From NCBI GenBank assembly GCA_031761405.1, contig JASEVX010000001.1, positions 198,497,640-198,561,639 of the forward strand: a DNA stretch of 64,000 bases, written 5' to 3'. Positions 41,780 to 51,946 of the stretch are shown piece after piece. The stretch comes from Serripes groenlandicus (lineage: Eukaryota; Mollusca; Bivalvia; Cardiida; Cardiidae). The notes beneath the pieces are model-generated. The model was not told where the DNA came from. It made no database searches and saw nothing but the letters and a program-made list of their open reading frames with translations. Made by a program: the position numbers and the translations under genes. Position 1 is the stretch's first letter, and each line of letters begins with the position of its first letter.

Positions 41780-42620
41780 GACCCTTAATTAAAATATTTC
41801 CAGTTCAGAAATCACTAAAGATTCACAATGTATATTGTAATCATGCTGATAAATGAAAGACAATCGAAAGCATGCTAGAGTTATGTTTCTTTTGCACTGC
41901 ACATCTGTAGCTCTGAGTTTCCTATACACCAAGTCTTAAATTGATACATTGGACATCTATTGAGACAATAACCGAAGAAATGAAAAATGAGTTTTACACC
42001 TAAAACAACAGATCAGATTTGTGTTCAAAATATTGTATCGATCTACTAATCCCAATGTATACCTGTTACGACTTTGAAATGGATCCGCGAAACAGAAACA
42101 AAGTTTTGACCCATTAATGCAAACCGTAACGGACAGACGGACAGATGGATGCACACAAAGACGGACAGACAGTCAGTCGCTCTGGACAAAGTACAACGCT
42201 TGGGAAACACTCATTAACGAAACAAGGGCTTTTCACGGATCTCATGTGTTGCATGCGAAAGTCATATAATAAGTGAGAACATGAAAATACAAAAATATAC
42301 ACACTCCAAACGCAGCATGCTAAAGTTATGGTAATGGTGCGCTGCAAATGTGTAGGTTACCTACAAACCAAGTTTGAAATGGATACAATGGAAATTAATT
42401 GAGACATGAACTAAATAAGGAAAAATGAAGATAACTAAGATAAGCAGACCAGAGTTATGTACCTAGTATTTGCCGTTCTCCTGATCACACGGTATAAGTG
42501 TGACCACGTTCAAACAAATCTGCCATTCAGAAACAACGTTTTGACCAATACATGCAATCCATGACGGACGGACGAATGCACATTCAGGCAGACAGCCGGC
42601 CGGACACCGGATTATACCTC
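41780..42620. repeat. Diverged tandem duplication of about 430 bp with GGACAGACGG tracts
   Basis: GCATGCTAGAGTTATG..., CACCAAGTCTTAAATTGATA, CATTGGACAT, TTTTGACCCATTAATGC and GGACAGACGGACAG are followed about 430 bp later by GCATGCTAAAGTTATGG, CCAAGTTTGAAATGGATAC, TTTTGACCAATACATGC and GACGGACGGAC. This is a diverged interspersed repeat. The frames reading SVRLSV come from the GACGGACAGA runs. Confidence 0.65.
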
Positions 42621-42944
42621 CAAGCTTTACAGACAGAGACAACTTATAAAGTATTGATTACAGAAGACTGGTTCGATGCGTCAAAACACGTCTGTGCTTA
42701 GGAAAGTTTAGATTATGGTATTTGTAAAGTATTTGCAAATTAATTGTATCACCGAAATAAGGTTAATTTACAAAAACCTATTTAGACTATATTTCTAGTT
42801 TATTTGTCAACAGATACGTCTAGGACAAGATTACACGTTGACGAACGTTGAATCTTCAATTAGCGCAAATGCATATACATTAATTTTAGTCCCAAAATCG
42901 CTAGAAGCGCCTCAATTATAAAATAAATAATGACCTTGCGGTTA
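42621..42944. other. No gene seen
   Basis: No supported feature. Confidence 0.45.
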
Positions 42945-43185
42945 TAACTCGTAACAGTTTCGGCCAACTTTCTTTCCGACGTTTGACAAAAGTCAATGCG
43001 ACATGCGTCATTCGTCTTTCACAAATGGGCTAAGTCTATGTGAAAAAGAACCCAGTTGGTTGGGAAGATTGTTGTGTGGAGTAATGGTGTGAGAAAACCA
43101 GGAAACACACTTGTAGATGAACTGGCCGCCGTGATATAACGTAGAAAATGTTAAAAACGGCGTTAAACCACAATCAATCAGTGTT
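42945..43185 (+). mobile_element. SINE-B copy
   Basis: CGGCCAACTTTCTTTCCGAC, GTTTGACAAAAGTCAATGCG, CAAATGGGCTAAGTC, GAAGATTGTTGTGTGGAGTA, ATGGTGTGAGAAAACCAGGA, CTGGCCGCCGTGATATAAC and AAAAACGGCGTTAAACCACA end in AATCAATCAG. The tRNA-like head is lost. Confidence 0.8.
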
Positions 43186-43469
43186 GAAATTAACTTATCT
43201 CTAATTTGTAGATATAATTCCTATGTCCTAGTTGGGTCGACATACAGCGACACATGATAATATTCAACACAACACGCGACCTGTTTTACCAACAATTCTC
43301 CAGTAGCGGTGAGACCGTTAGTACCATTCTTTCATGGCATGTATACACAGTAGGACCTCTCTCTTTGGACGGATTATGTAATAACAAGTCCTTACCATTG
43401 ACCACGTAAACTAAATATACAGCAAACAACATTCAACTAAGCCTGAAATCTTGACCTGAATTAATAAAA

Positions 43470-44230
43470 GTATTATTTTGAATAGTAATTAAAACATTGT
43501 GGAAAAAGACAAACTTGCTGATAATCATTCATCTGTTAAGGTTAGTCAAATGTGTCTAAAAGGGGCAAAGGTTAAAATAATAACTGTAGACAAATATTTT
43601 CGTTATCTAGGTTATAGAAATAAATTGATTCATGTTTCAAAGCATTGTTTGGAAAGGAGTAATTGCTCATTGTCAGCAGTTGCTCCGTAGGCAAATATAC
43701 TTTCAACATTTGTATGTAACTAAGTAGCTATAACGGAAACGGTTCAATCCTTTCCCGTTTAAAGTCACTTTTTGACGCATGTGCAGCAGACGGCTGCAGA
43801 ATGGTTATTCGTGACCCATTTCCTCTTTTTCCACAAAGCTATGTATAAACTATATATTTTTCCTCTTGATGTAAGGCGAAATTGCTCGTTATCATTACTC
43901 TCTAGCATGTTATTCAAAATTTGTCCGGAAAGGAGATAGAGTAAAGGAATGTCCACAGTAAAACGTTTAAATATGAAAAGAATTAATTTGAAACGTGTTT
44001 GAAAGCATTGTGTGAAAAGGAGAAATTGTTCATTGTCAGCAATAGCTCCATTTTCAACAATATTTCAATATTCGAACTGTTATATTATCACGGAAAGGGT
44101 TCCGCTTCCATGGTGAGGATGTAACCATTTCCCGCTTACAGACGCATGTGCAGCAGACGACAATCGAAAACATTGTGACAAAAGGAGAAATTGCTTATTG
44201 CAATGGTCTCAACTCCTTTCAATAATTTTA
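43470..44230. mobile_element. Cluster of repeat P copies
   Basis: AAACATTGTGGAAAAAGACA, TTTGGAAAGGAGTAATTGCT, TGTGCAGCAGACGGCTGC, GAAAGGAGATAGAG, AAAGCATTGTGTGAAAAGGA and TGCAGCAGACGACAATCGAA, AACATTGTGACAAAAGGAG show three or more overlapping copies in both orientations. Confidence 0.55.
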
Positions 44231-44639
44231 TTTACAGTGATTTGCACATTTCTCTATGTAAGTCGACTGTTGTAAACTAATGGGGTCACATCACGGTCGA
44301 CGTTACCTTACACCACTGACATTAAGGTCAATCATAGTTCAGAGTGTGTTTCACTCGTATGAACTATTTTGTATCATTAATTAATGCAAGCGGATGGTTT
44401 TTCGTGATTCGGTCGAACCAATGAAATCGTTGAAAAGGCAGATTATAACCAATCAAAACTCGAATTTGGTGTAGGTATACACATGTGGACTGTGGTTGCA
44501 CCTTTAATCCGACTTTTCGAAAGCAGGCTTACAATGGAATAGTGGCGACACGCCCCTATCCCAAAAACCACTTGTGAATGTTATTAAATCCCAAGATTAA
44601 ACCTAAACACTATTTGGCTAACGACAAAACTACTCTGCC
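44231..44639. other. No gene seen
   Basis: No supported feature. Confidence 0.45.
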
Positions 44640-44875
44640 ACAAGTGAGTATGTGTATCTGGTTTAGTCTGGAGTGCTTAAAGTACATTAATACGTCTGAC
44701 ATGCACCAACAATAGAGACTTACAGCGTAGTCTGGTAATCCGTGCAGTATAGTAAATGAGTACGTCTGCCATGCACCAGGAATGGGGACTTGCATTGGAA
44801 TCTGGTACCCGGTGTGAGATAGAACATATGTACGTCTGACATTGGTCTGGTACCCGGCGTACATGTAGTAAATGA
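44640..44875. repeat. Short diverged tandem repeat, 3-4 copies
   Basis: TACGTCTGACATGCACCA, GGGACTTGCATTGGAAT, CTGGTACCCGG and AGTAAATGAATAC recur. Words such as GGTACCCGGCGTACATGTA recall, in reverse, the 88-bp minisatellite at 560-1105. Confidence 0.55.
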
Positions 44876-45545
44876 ATACATAAACACATCATTTTCGTTA
44901 ACATTACTGTGAAAAAAAAAAACACTATATGTTTGGAATCAAAACATAATACATGTAGCAAATAACATAGTTTTAAAGGTTTTATCCACAAAACAGTTAT
45001 AAGACAACCGCGAACGAGCGAGAGGTCTGATGTTCGAATGCCAGTGACGACACAAGTCAAAATCAGTTAATAAACGTTGACACCAGTTCCGTAGCAATCA
45101 GGAAACCTTCGTTGAGAACAGTTTATATATTTGCAATTCCGTTAAAGTCAGCTTTCACACGTACACTTCCGTTAAAATATGTGTTTCCATTTCACTTCCG
45201 TTACAATCTGGAAGATCATTTTAAAACTCACTTTTCAGATGTTGACGTCTGAAATGACACCATTCAAATAAGAACTCACATAATTTTGTCCATGATAGGC
45301 TTTTGATTTGTCAGAAACGAATTTCGTCTAAAGATTGACCAATCAAAAGTTGTGTTGTTTGGAACACCAATTTCTTTTCTGAGCACTTAGAATGTCCGCT
45401 TAGGTCTAGCGATATAAGGTTTATTTTGTCTTTGGACCGGCATCATTTTAACTTATAGTAACGTGAAATTATTAGGGACTACATTTTCTTTTGTCGGAAT
45501 ATGCAATAAAAGCTGTGGTGAACCTGTGCAAAAGCAATAATAACC
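44876..45545. other. No gene; tRNA-like trace near 45004-45050
   Basis: GTCTGATGTTCGAATGCCAG resembles a B box. Nothing else is supported. Confidence 0.4.
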
Positions 45546-46382
45546 AAAATCGCAAGATACTGTTCATATTCATTTTGTCACTCATATTTATTTGTTGTCT
45601 AGGTGAGATCAGAAATTATGAAAGCTTGGGTGCGGATTGATATAAGACGAAGCAGTGCCATTTCCAGAGCGAGTCTCCCGCCGTAAGTCATACAAGCCCA
45701 GATGGTCGCTGGTAATTCAAAGGTTGCCGATTCCTCGAGACAAGAAACAGCGACGAAAAAGTACAAGATCGGGCGAAAAAGTACGACTTCAATGACTGAC
45801 ATCGAGGAATCAGTGCCGTTTACAAACTTTGCTGTGAGGTGTTATAGCATTGTGGTTGACAATAGTTCGTCGCCATTAGAACTTCAGAATATAAACAAAC
45901 AAAATGACGACGCGAGATCCGATGACATTAATTTGAAAATCAAGTTTATAGATATCGAGTATCAGCCTAGAGAGGGGTTGTGCAGAAATACGACATCTCT
46001 AGACATCGAAACCCTCCGAAATGGATGCACAATCTAAGAGGATAATATAATAAATAATAATACGAATAAGAACGTAGCGAGTGACCCTGACCTCGATAAT
46101 GAGCATGCGTATTCCGGTGATTAAGGGCATCTTAGTTGTGTTCGTAATTCTTAGAGATTAATTGGTAGAATGGAGTTTAAAACTGTTTTCTACTGTTGTG
46201 CATTTATATAACGGCGACCAGGTAACCTACCCATGTGATTCAAAGATCGCACTTTGTTCTTCGGCAGTATCCTTATCCCGTTTTAACGCGACTTTCAGCG
46301 ACAATTGTGTTGAATATTTCGAAGGACTTTCAACTGCATTTGACAACACCGTAGTTCAAGGTCATAAGTACTGCACATTCTC
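45546..46382 (+). pseudogene. Broken coding region, possibly a decayed seven-helix receptor
   Basis: A hydrophobic run (KILFIFILSLIFICCL) at 45556-45603 is followed by a stop. Next comes an open frame of 111 residues (45702-46037) rich in Ser, Asn and Asp. After a stop and a frame change there is a TM6-like VIKGILVVFVIL (near 46120) and then LFSTVVHLYNGDQVTY and FSDNCVEYFEGL (46183-46340). In order this resembles a long third intracellular loop, helix 6, an extracellular loop and a damaged helix 7/SDNFR-type tail of rhodopsin-family receptors, but NPxxY is absent. I cannot name a subfamily, and the receptor reading is weak. Confidence 0.3.
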
Positions 46383-46482
46383 TTGATCTGGATAGTCCGT
46401 TTCTCTTCTATCATAATTTAGGTAATACATTGTATTGAATAACAAACTATTTGCAAATATGTTTTCTCTTGATAATTATATG
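46383..46482. other. No gene seen
   Basis: Short AT-rich spacer. Confidence 0.4.
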
Positions 46483-46748
46483 ATTGATTGATTGTTGGTG
46501 TTTTCGCCGCTTTAAAACAAAATGTTTAGTAATATCACGGCGTTTCCTGGGTAAGTTACCAGTACTACTGGTCCCTTTATCCTGACAACAGCCAATTAGT
46601 CGTAATACTAATCTCGAAACCCTAATGGCCAAGGAATGCAGCCATTACTTCGATATTTAAAGTATTTGGTATGACCTGACCGGGCATCGAACCCGCGCCA
46701 CCAGCACCGAGGCCGACGCTCTACCACTTCACGACCGAGGCAGTTTGA
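46483..46748 (-). mobile_element. SINE-A, near full length
   Basis: Minus strand from 46745: A box GTGAAGTGGTAGAGCGTCG, B box GGTTCGATGCCCGGTC, linker GTCATACCAAATACTTTAA, body CTAATTGGCTGTTGTCAGGA, TAAAGGGACCAGTAGTACTG, GTAACTTACCCAGGAAACGC, tail CGTGATATTACTAAAC and end CAATCAATCAATC. Confidence 0.8.
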
Positions 46749-46767
46749 TTACTAGTAATGAGGTGGC

Positions 46768-47005
46768 GGGACATATGCGGCGGATGTCTGCATATCGTGT
46801 ATGTCTCAGCGTATGCGGCTGATGTCTGCATATCGTGTATGTCTCAGCGTATGCGGCGGATGTCTTGCATATCGTGTATGTCTCAGTGCATGCAGCGGAT
46901 GTCTGCATATCGTGTATGTCTCAGCGTATACGGCGGATGTCTGCATATCGTGTATGTCTCAGCGTATGCGGCTGATGTCTGCATATCGTGTATGCCTCAG
47001 TGCAT
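46768..47005. repeat. 38-bp tandem repeat, 6 copies
   Basis: GTCTGCATATCGTGTATGTC, TCAGCGTATGCGGCGGAT repeats six times with few changes. The 90- and 161-residue frames begin in it and are artefacts. Confidence 0.9.
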
Positions 47006-48545
47006 TTTTATGCCGCGGTGGCCATTTTAGATTCAAAATGGCCACCAAAACCTTAAAATGCTCCAATTTCGATGAAATTTGGCTTTCAAGTAGATATAGG
47101 TGTGGCGAGTTCATTTCTGGTATCAAAATTGTATCCCGTGGCGGCAATTTGCAGGTTGGGGATATATATGTGACTTGCTTGCAATCACAATCAGCACTTG
47201 TTATTATTCTTTCTTTCTTTCTTTATTCTTTTTCTCCTATCCACATTTTTGTCCAAGCGATATCTCATGAACCAATGGTCAGATAATATTGAAACTTAGA
47301 ACATAGAAAGATGGCAATGTGAAGTTGTGCAATATGCAAGAATCATAACTCTGGGCCACTTTGTTGCAAAGTTATCTCCCCTTTTTTAATATTTTAATAA
47401 TTGGATGATTTGAGCTTGTATAACTCGATAACGAAAAGTGTTAGAGACTTTAAACTTAGTACATGTGTTTCTAATCAAGTAGTACTATTTTATCAAGTGT
47501 ATTAGTGCATGACCGAATACTCTCTTCTGATTGGTCGACAAGTGGTAGAGACTTTAAACTTAGTACATGTGTTTCTTATCAAGTAGTACTACTTTTACAA
47601 GTGTATTAGCGCATGACGGAATACTCGTTTCCGATTGGTCGATTTTTCGGACTTGTATAACTCAAAAACGACATGTGGTAGAGACTTGAAACTTAGTACA
47701 TGTGTTTTTTATCAAGTAGTACTACTTTTACAAGTGTATTCGCTCATGACCGAATACTCGTTTCCGATTGGTCGATTTTTCGGACTTGTATAACTCGATA
47801 ACGAAAAGTGATAGAGACTTGAAACTTAGTACATGTGTTTCTAATCAAGTAGTACTATTTTATCAAGTGTATTAGTGCATGACCGAATACTCTCTTCTGA
47901 TTGGTCGACAAGTGGTAGAGACTTTAAACTTAGTACATGTGTTTCTTATCAAGTAGTACTACTTTTACAAGTGTATTAGCGCATGACGGAATACTCGTTT
48001 CCGATTGGTCGATTTTTCGGACTTGTATAACTCAAAAACGACATGTGGTAGAGACTTGAAACTTAGTACATGTGTTTTTTATCAAGTAGTACTACTTTTA
48101 CAAGTGTATTCGCTCATGACCGAATACTCGTTTCCGATTGGTCGATTTTTCGGACTTGTATAACTCGATAACGAAAAGTGATAGAGACTTGAAACTTAGT
48201 ACATGTGTTTCTAATCAAGCAGTACTACTTTTTCAAGTGTATTAGCCCAATACCGAATACTCGCTTCTGATTGGTCGATTTTTCGGACTTGTATAACTCA
48301 AAAACGACAAGTGATAGAGACTTGAAACTTAGTACATGTGTTCCTAATCAAGTAGTTCTACTTTCTCAAGTGTATTAGCGCATGACCGAATACTCGTTTC
48401 TGTTATCTCCCCTTGTTAAATAAAATGGCAAGGGAATTGTTCATGACTGTTGCTACAGTTACAATCTCTAGTTATTCTTTCTTTCTTTCTTTATTCTTTT
48501 TCTCCTATCCAAATTTTTGCCCGAGCGATATCAGTATTCAGTACT
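47006..48545. repeat. Repeat with 140-bp subunits and a duplicated 370-bp higher-order unit
   Basis: The subunit holds CTTGTATAACTCGATAACGA, GTGGTAGAGACTTTAAACTT, AGTACATGTGTTTCT, ATCAAGTAGTACTA, GCATGACCGAATACTCG and CTGATTGGTCGA. CTCGATAACGAAAAGTG falls at 47424, 47794 and 48164, and the two 370-bp blocks between these are almost identical. Both sides carry TTCTTTCTTTCTTTATTC, TTTTTCTCCTATCC (47207 and 48474), so two partial copies of a parent repeat flank the array. Confidence 0.85.
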
Positions 48546-49983
48546 CAAATGTGACATCTTTTCGGCGTAGAACTCCATATATCATTGAAACCAGTTACCG
48601 CTCAGCTTTAAAACAATCCAAAGAAAATGGGGAGTCATGCTCTAGTTTCACTTTCAAACAAGGTCAAAATACAAAACAGTGACCAAATCAATCATTTCCT
48701 GTGCATTCTAGTCAATGTATTCTGACTAACTAAGTCATTGAATATCTTACGCGGCATTTATACATAGGCCCAACTGATAACAAAATAATATACCCTGTCA
48801 AATTATCAGGCAAATACTAGAACAGGTTCGATGTCTAGCGAATAGGGGTTTCATTGTCTCTCCGTAACGGTGTCATATAAAATTACATTGACGTAAAATA
48901 ATGGGGGTCATAATTCTATATATATATTGCACGTTGTCATGATTCTCCGTTAATAGATGATCATATTAATGTACACTGCTGACAAATTGACGGAACTACT
49001 TTTCTAGTTTTTTTTAACAAAGATGCATTAGTATGTAGGTGTAGACGGACAGTATAGAAGGAACTGATTTGGTTGACAGGTTCACCTGAGTCCTAACAGT
49101 ACGCATATCCATTACGACCCACAATCGCCAGACGCGGTGTGTATACGTTATGCCTTTTACTTCGTCTAGATTTAACTATAGTTAAAATCGATACGTAAAG
49201 TCGATAAGGAATGTGTATTTCTTTGTGGGTTTACATTTATTTATTTTACCCTTTTGATAACATGTGCTTAAATCTTGTGGAATAAATTCTAACCAAATTA
49301 ACAAAGGTATTTCATTAAATTCAAAATGATCTCTAAACAAAACGTTTAAGAATCCATTTTAAACTGATTCACATTTGTGTTATGGTCGTCACAATATCGA
49401 TCACTTGATTTTATCTTTAGTAGTGTATACAAACTGATTTTGTGTTTTCGTTATCGTCTTAATAGGCCATTTTGAAATTGTAAACCGTTAATCTTGTCCT
49501 AACAAACCACATATGTTTAAACAAATATCAAAGAAAAAATATAGTGAATGTTAAAACTTCTAATTTATAAATCTCTGTATGTAACTAGTCCGTTCAAGTT
49601 TTGACATCCATTCAATAAACAGTGAAATAGAACCTATTTCCGCCAAAACCTAATATGTTCCAGTAACTGTTCCTGAAAATCGACTTCCTTTCACCGGAAC
49701 GATTCAGTGGTTTTGACGTCAAACGAAACAAATTGTTTATTGTTTAAACATATTTAATTATCATATATGTTTACACATAGTAGTTTACATAGTAGAAACA
49801 TCCAGAAATAAATAATGGAGAAATGGATTGGACGGAAACCTCATAGCTTATTGTAGGTCCTCTCCAATAAAGATTTATTTACCGGAAGCATGGTGAATAT
49901 TTAACATGTTCAGAAAATATCAGCTTACTTAAGCTTTGTAATTTATCATACAGGAAAAAAGGATAAACGTACATGTACAAGCG
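48546..49983. other. No gene seen
   Basis: About 1.4 kb of AT-rich, mostly unique-looking sequence. No open frame has a recognisable motif. Confidence 0.5.
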
Positions 49984-50062
49984 AGTGGAGAGAGAGCAAG
50001 GTAACGAGAAAGAGGGGGAAAGAGATAGATATAACGAGAGCAAAAAAGAGATAAAGCAGGGT
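49984..50062 (+). repeat. Polypurine tract
   Basis: GTGGAGAGAGAGCAAGG, AACGAGAAAGAGGGGGAAAG and AGCAAAAAAGAGATAAAGC form about 80 bp that is more than 80% purine. Confidence 0.6.
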
Positions 50063-50459
50063 GGTGCGCGTATGGTTTATCTTGAAGTTAATGTGTATAT
50101 CGATTATCGATAACACATAATATATAGCATAAAAAGAGTCTTAAAGAGTTGCAAGTTAACTTCAACAAATTAAGGAAAGGGGTTAATTATCGTGAGCTTA
50201 ACCTTTTGATCCCGATTACTAATTCAAAAATAGCATTATTTTCTTCGATGGATGAGTTTGGATTTCCATATAACAAAATATCAAGCCTAATGTTTTGTAG
50301 AAGTTCTCTTAGCATGCCATGTCTAATATCATTGTAGCGGGGTCATTCAAGAAGGTAATGTAAAGAGGTTTCTAATTTTCCAAATGCGCATGTGGAAACT
50401 GTATATTGAATGAATGGGGATACATTTAGGCAGTAAATAAAGCACAATCCTTGGTTTCA
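50063..50459. other. No gene seen
   Basis: A 62-residue frame at 50149-50337 is not supported by any motif. Confidence 0.4.
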
Positions 50460-50650
50460 TTCACAGGTTAGTTGTTCACGCTTAACATATACCCTGATAC
50501 ATTTTCAGCAGACGACTTGAAACATCAAGGCAAACTATTGAAAATACCTTAAGAAATAATAAAAAATATTGATAGAATTGAAATAAGTGTTGCAAAAGAC
50601 GAAAATGCTCATTAAAATCAATTTCTTATTTCTTATGTTTTGAAGAGTGG
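50460..50650. repeat. Repeat P fragment
   Basis: TTTTCAGCAGACGACTTGAA, ACATCAAGGC and GTGTTGCAAAAGACGAAAAT, GCTCATT match one arm. Confidence 0.45.
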
Positions 50651-51467
50651 CATACTATAAAAACAAAGTGATACACATACATGTACATGTCATAAGTTAC
50701 ACATTGGACTACATATGATGCGGGTCTGGTGATTTCTGATCTGAAGCAATACCCGAAATAGGAATAAAAAAAAATGGTATACAACTGGAGGCATAGATTC
50801 TGTGTCATCGGATGTATGTAGATGTATACAACATTTAGGCAGCGGAACGTGAATTGTGGCGATTTTGGATCTTAAAACAGCGATGTCATTGATCTACATG
50901 TCCCTTTTTAGAGCCAGACAATACGTATACATTTTTACTCAGATAGCGCTATATCTAATTGTGCTCGTATATGCCTATCGACCTCTCACCGCGTGTGATA
51001 TGTGTACATGTCAAACTATGTTAACATTGAAGGTTGTGGTTCAAATGCATCAAATGTTTGATTGGAGCGCTTTGTAACGAAACTGTATATAATTGGTTCC
51101 GTCCTTAGCAGCACGTGAAAAAGATCTGATTGTGCAATATCGACAGAGACTGCATTTTTCTTTTCATCTAGTAAATAGAGGGAGCAATATTAAAGTACAC
51201 AATCAATTGTTTTATGATAGAATAGGTATAATTAATTTGTTAGTATCATCTACTAATGGGAAATACGCGGGTGATAATGATAGAACAAAATCGTGAGTTC
51301 TTTGACGTAAAATATATACATATAAAGTGGTAAGCAATATGCATCTGGAAAAAGGATTGAAGGTCAGACAATGAATGCTGTTGCAATTAATTTATATTTC
51401 AATTCAGCACATTTCGAAATATCTCTTTATGAATCTCTCGGAACCGTTCTTTAAATATATATTCCAG
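50651..51467. other. Upstream of the HEPN-like gene; no first exon identified
   Basis: A leader exon is expected because a splice acceptor (ATATTCCAG) precedes the ATG exon. I could not place its donor. The frames at 50856-51077 and 51093-51296 have no recognised motif. Confidence 0.4.
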
Positions 51468-51946
51468 GTAAAATGGCGGGCGCGGACATCGATTATCTAT
51501 TGACTAACACCAACAAGGTTAACTGGTTGAAAGGTATTCTGGTCATGGAGATCACCGACGAGGCTGTAAGACCATTTGTAGAACAAGAAATAAAGACGTT
51601 CCATAATGACATCAAATCAAACTTCGGACATCGATCTCTATGTGGTAATTGTATGTCGACTAACGCGAAACATTGTCCTTCAGGTAAATGTAGTTACATA
51701 ACGTCATCAATTGAATCGACCCATCGTTTCAAAGGGCCTTGTTACAAGAACTCGGACATTACAAAATGGTTGTCTGCTCCATGGGAAATTGCAAAATGTT
51801 ACATGTCACGAAGCAGAGATTTGGAAGGAAAGCCATGCTCAGAAATAGATTTCCCCAGCATACTCAACGTTGTAATCAACAATACACGCTTCGCGGAAGT
51901 GATAACAGCTGTGGATATGACCAATGAAAGCAGTATTTTTTATCAG
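51468..51946 (+). CDS. HEPN-like gene, exon with start codon (residues 1-158)
   Basis: The acceptor TATATTCCAG ends at 51467, and ATG is at 51473. The peptide opens MAGADIDYLL and includes NWLKGILVMEITDEAVRPFV (residues 17-36), the Cys cluster at C57, C60, C68 and C73, SAPWEIAKCYM (101-111) and DFPSILNVVINNTRFAE (126-142). It ends FYQ at the donor CAG|GTAGTT. Phase 0. Confidence 0.75.

Noticed and set aside
42114..42347. Reading frame with SVRLSV-type repeats
   Set aside because: It is the translation of GACGGACAGACGG tracts in an interspersed repeat.
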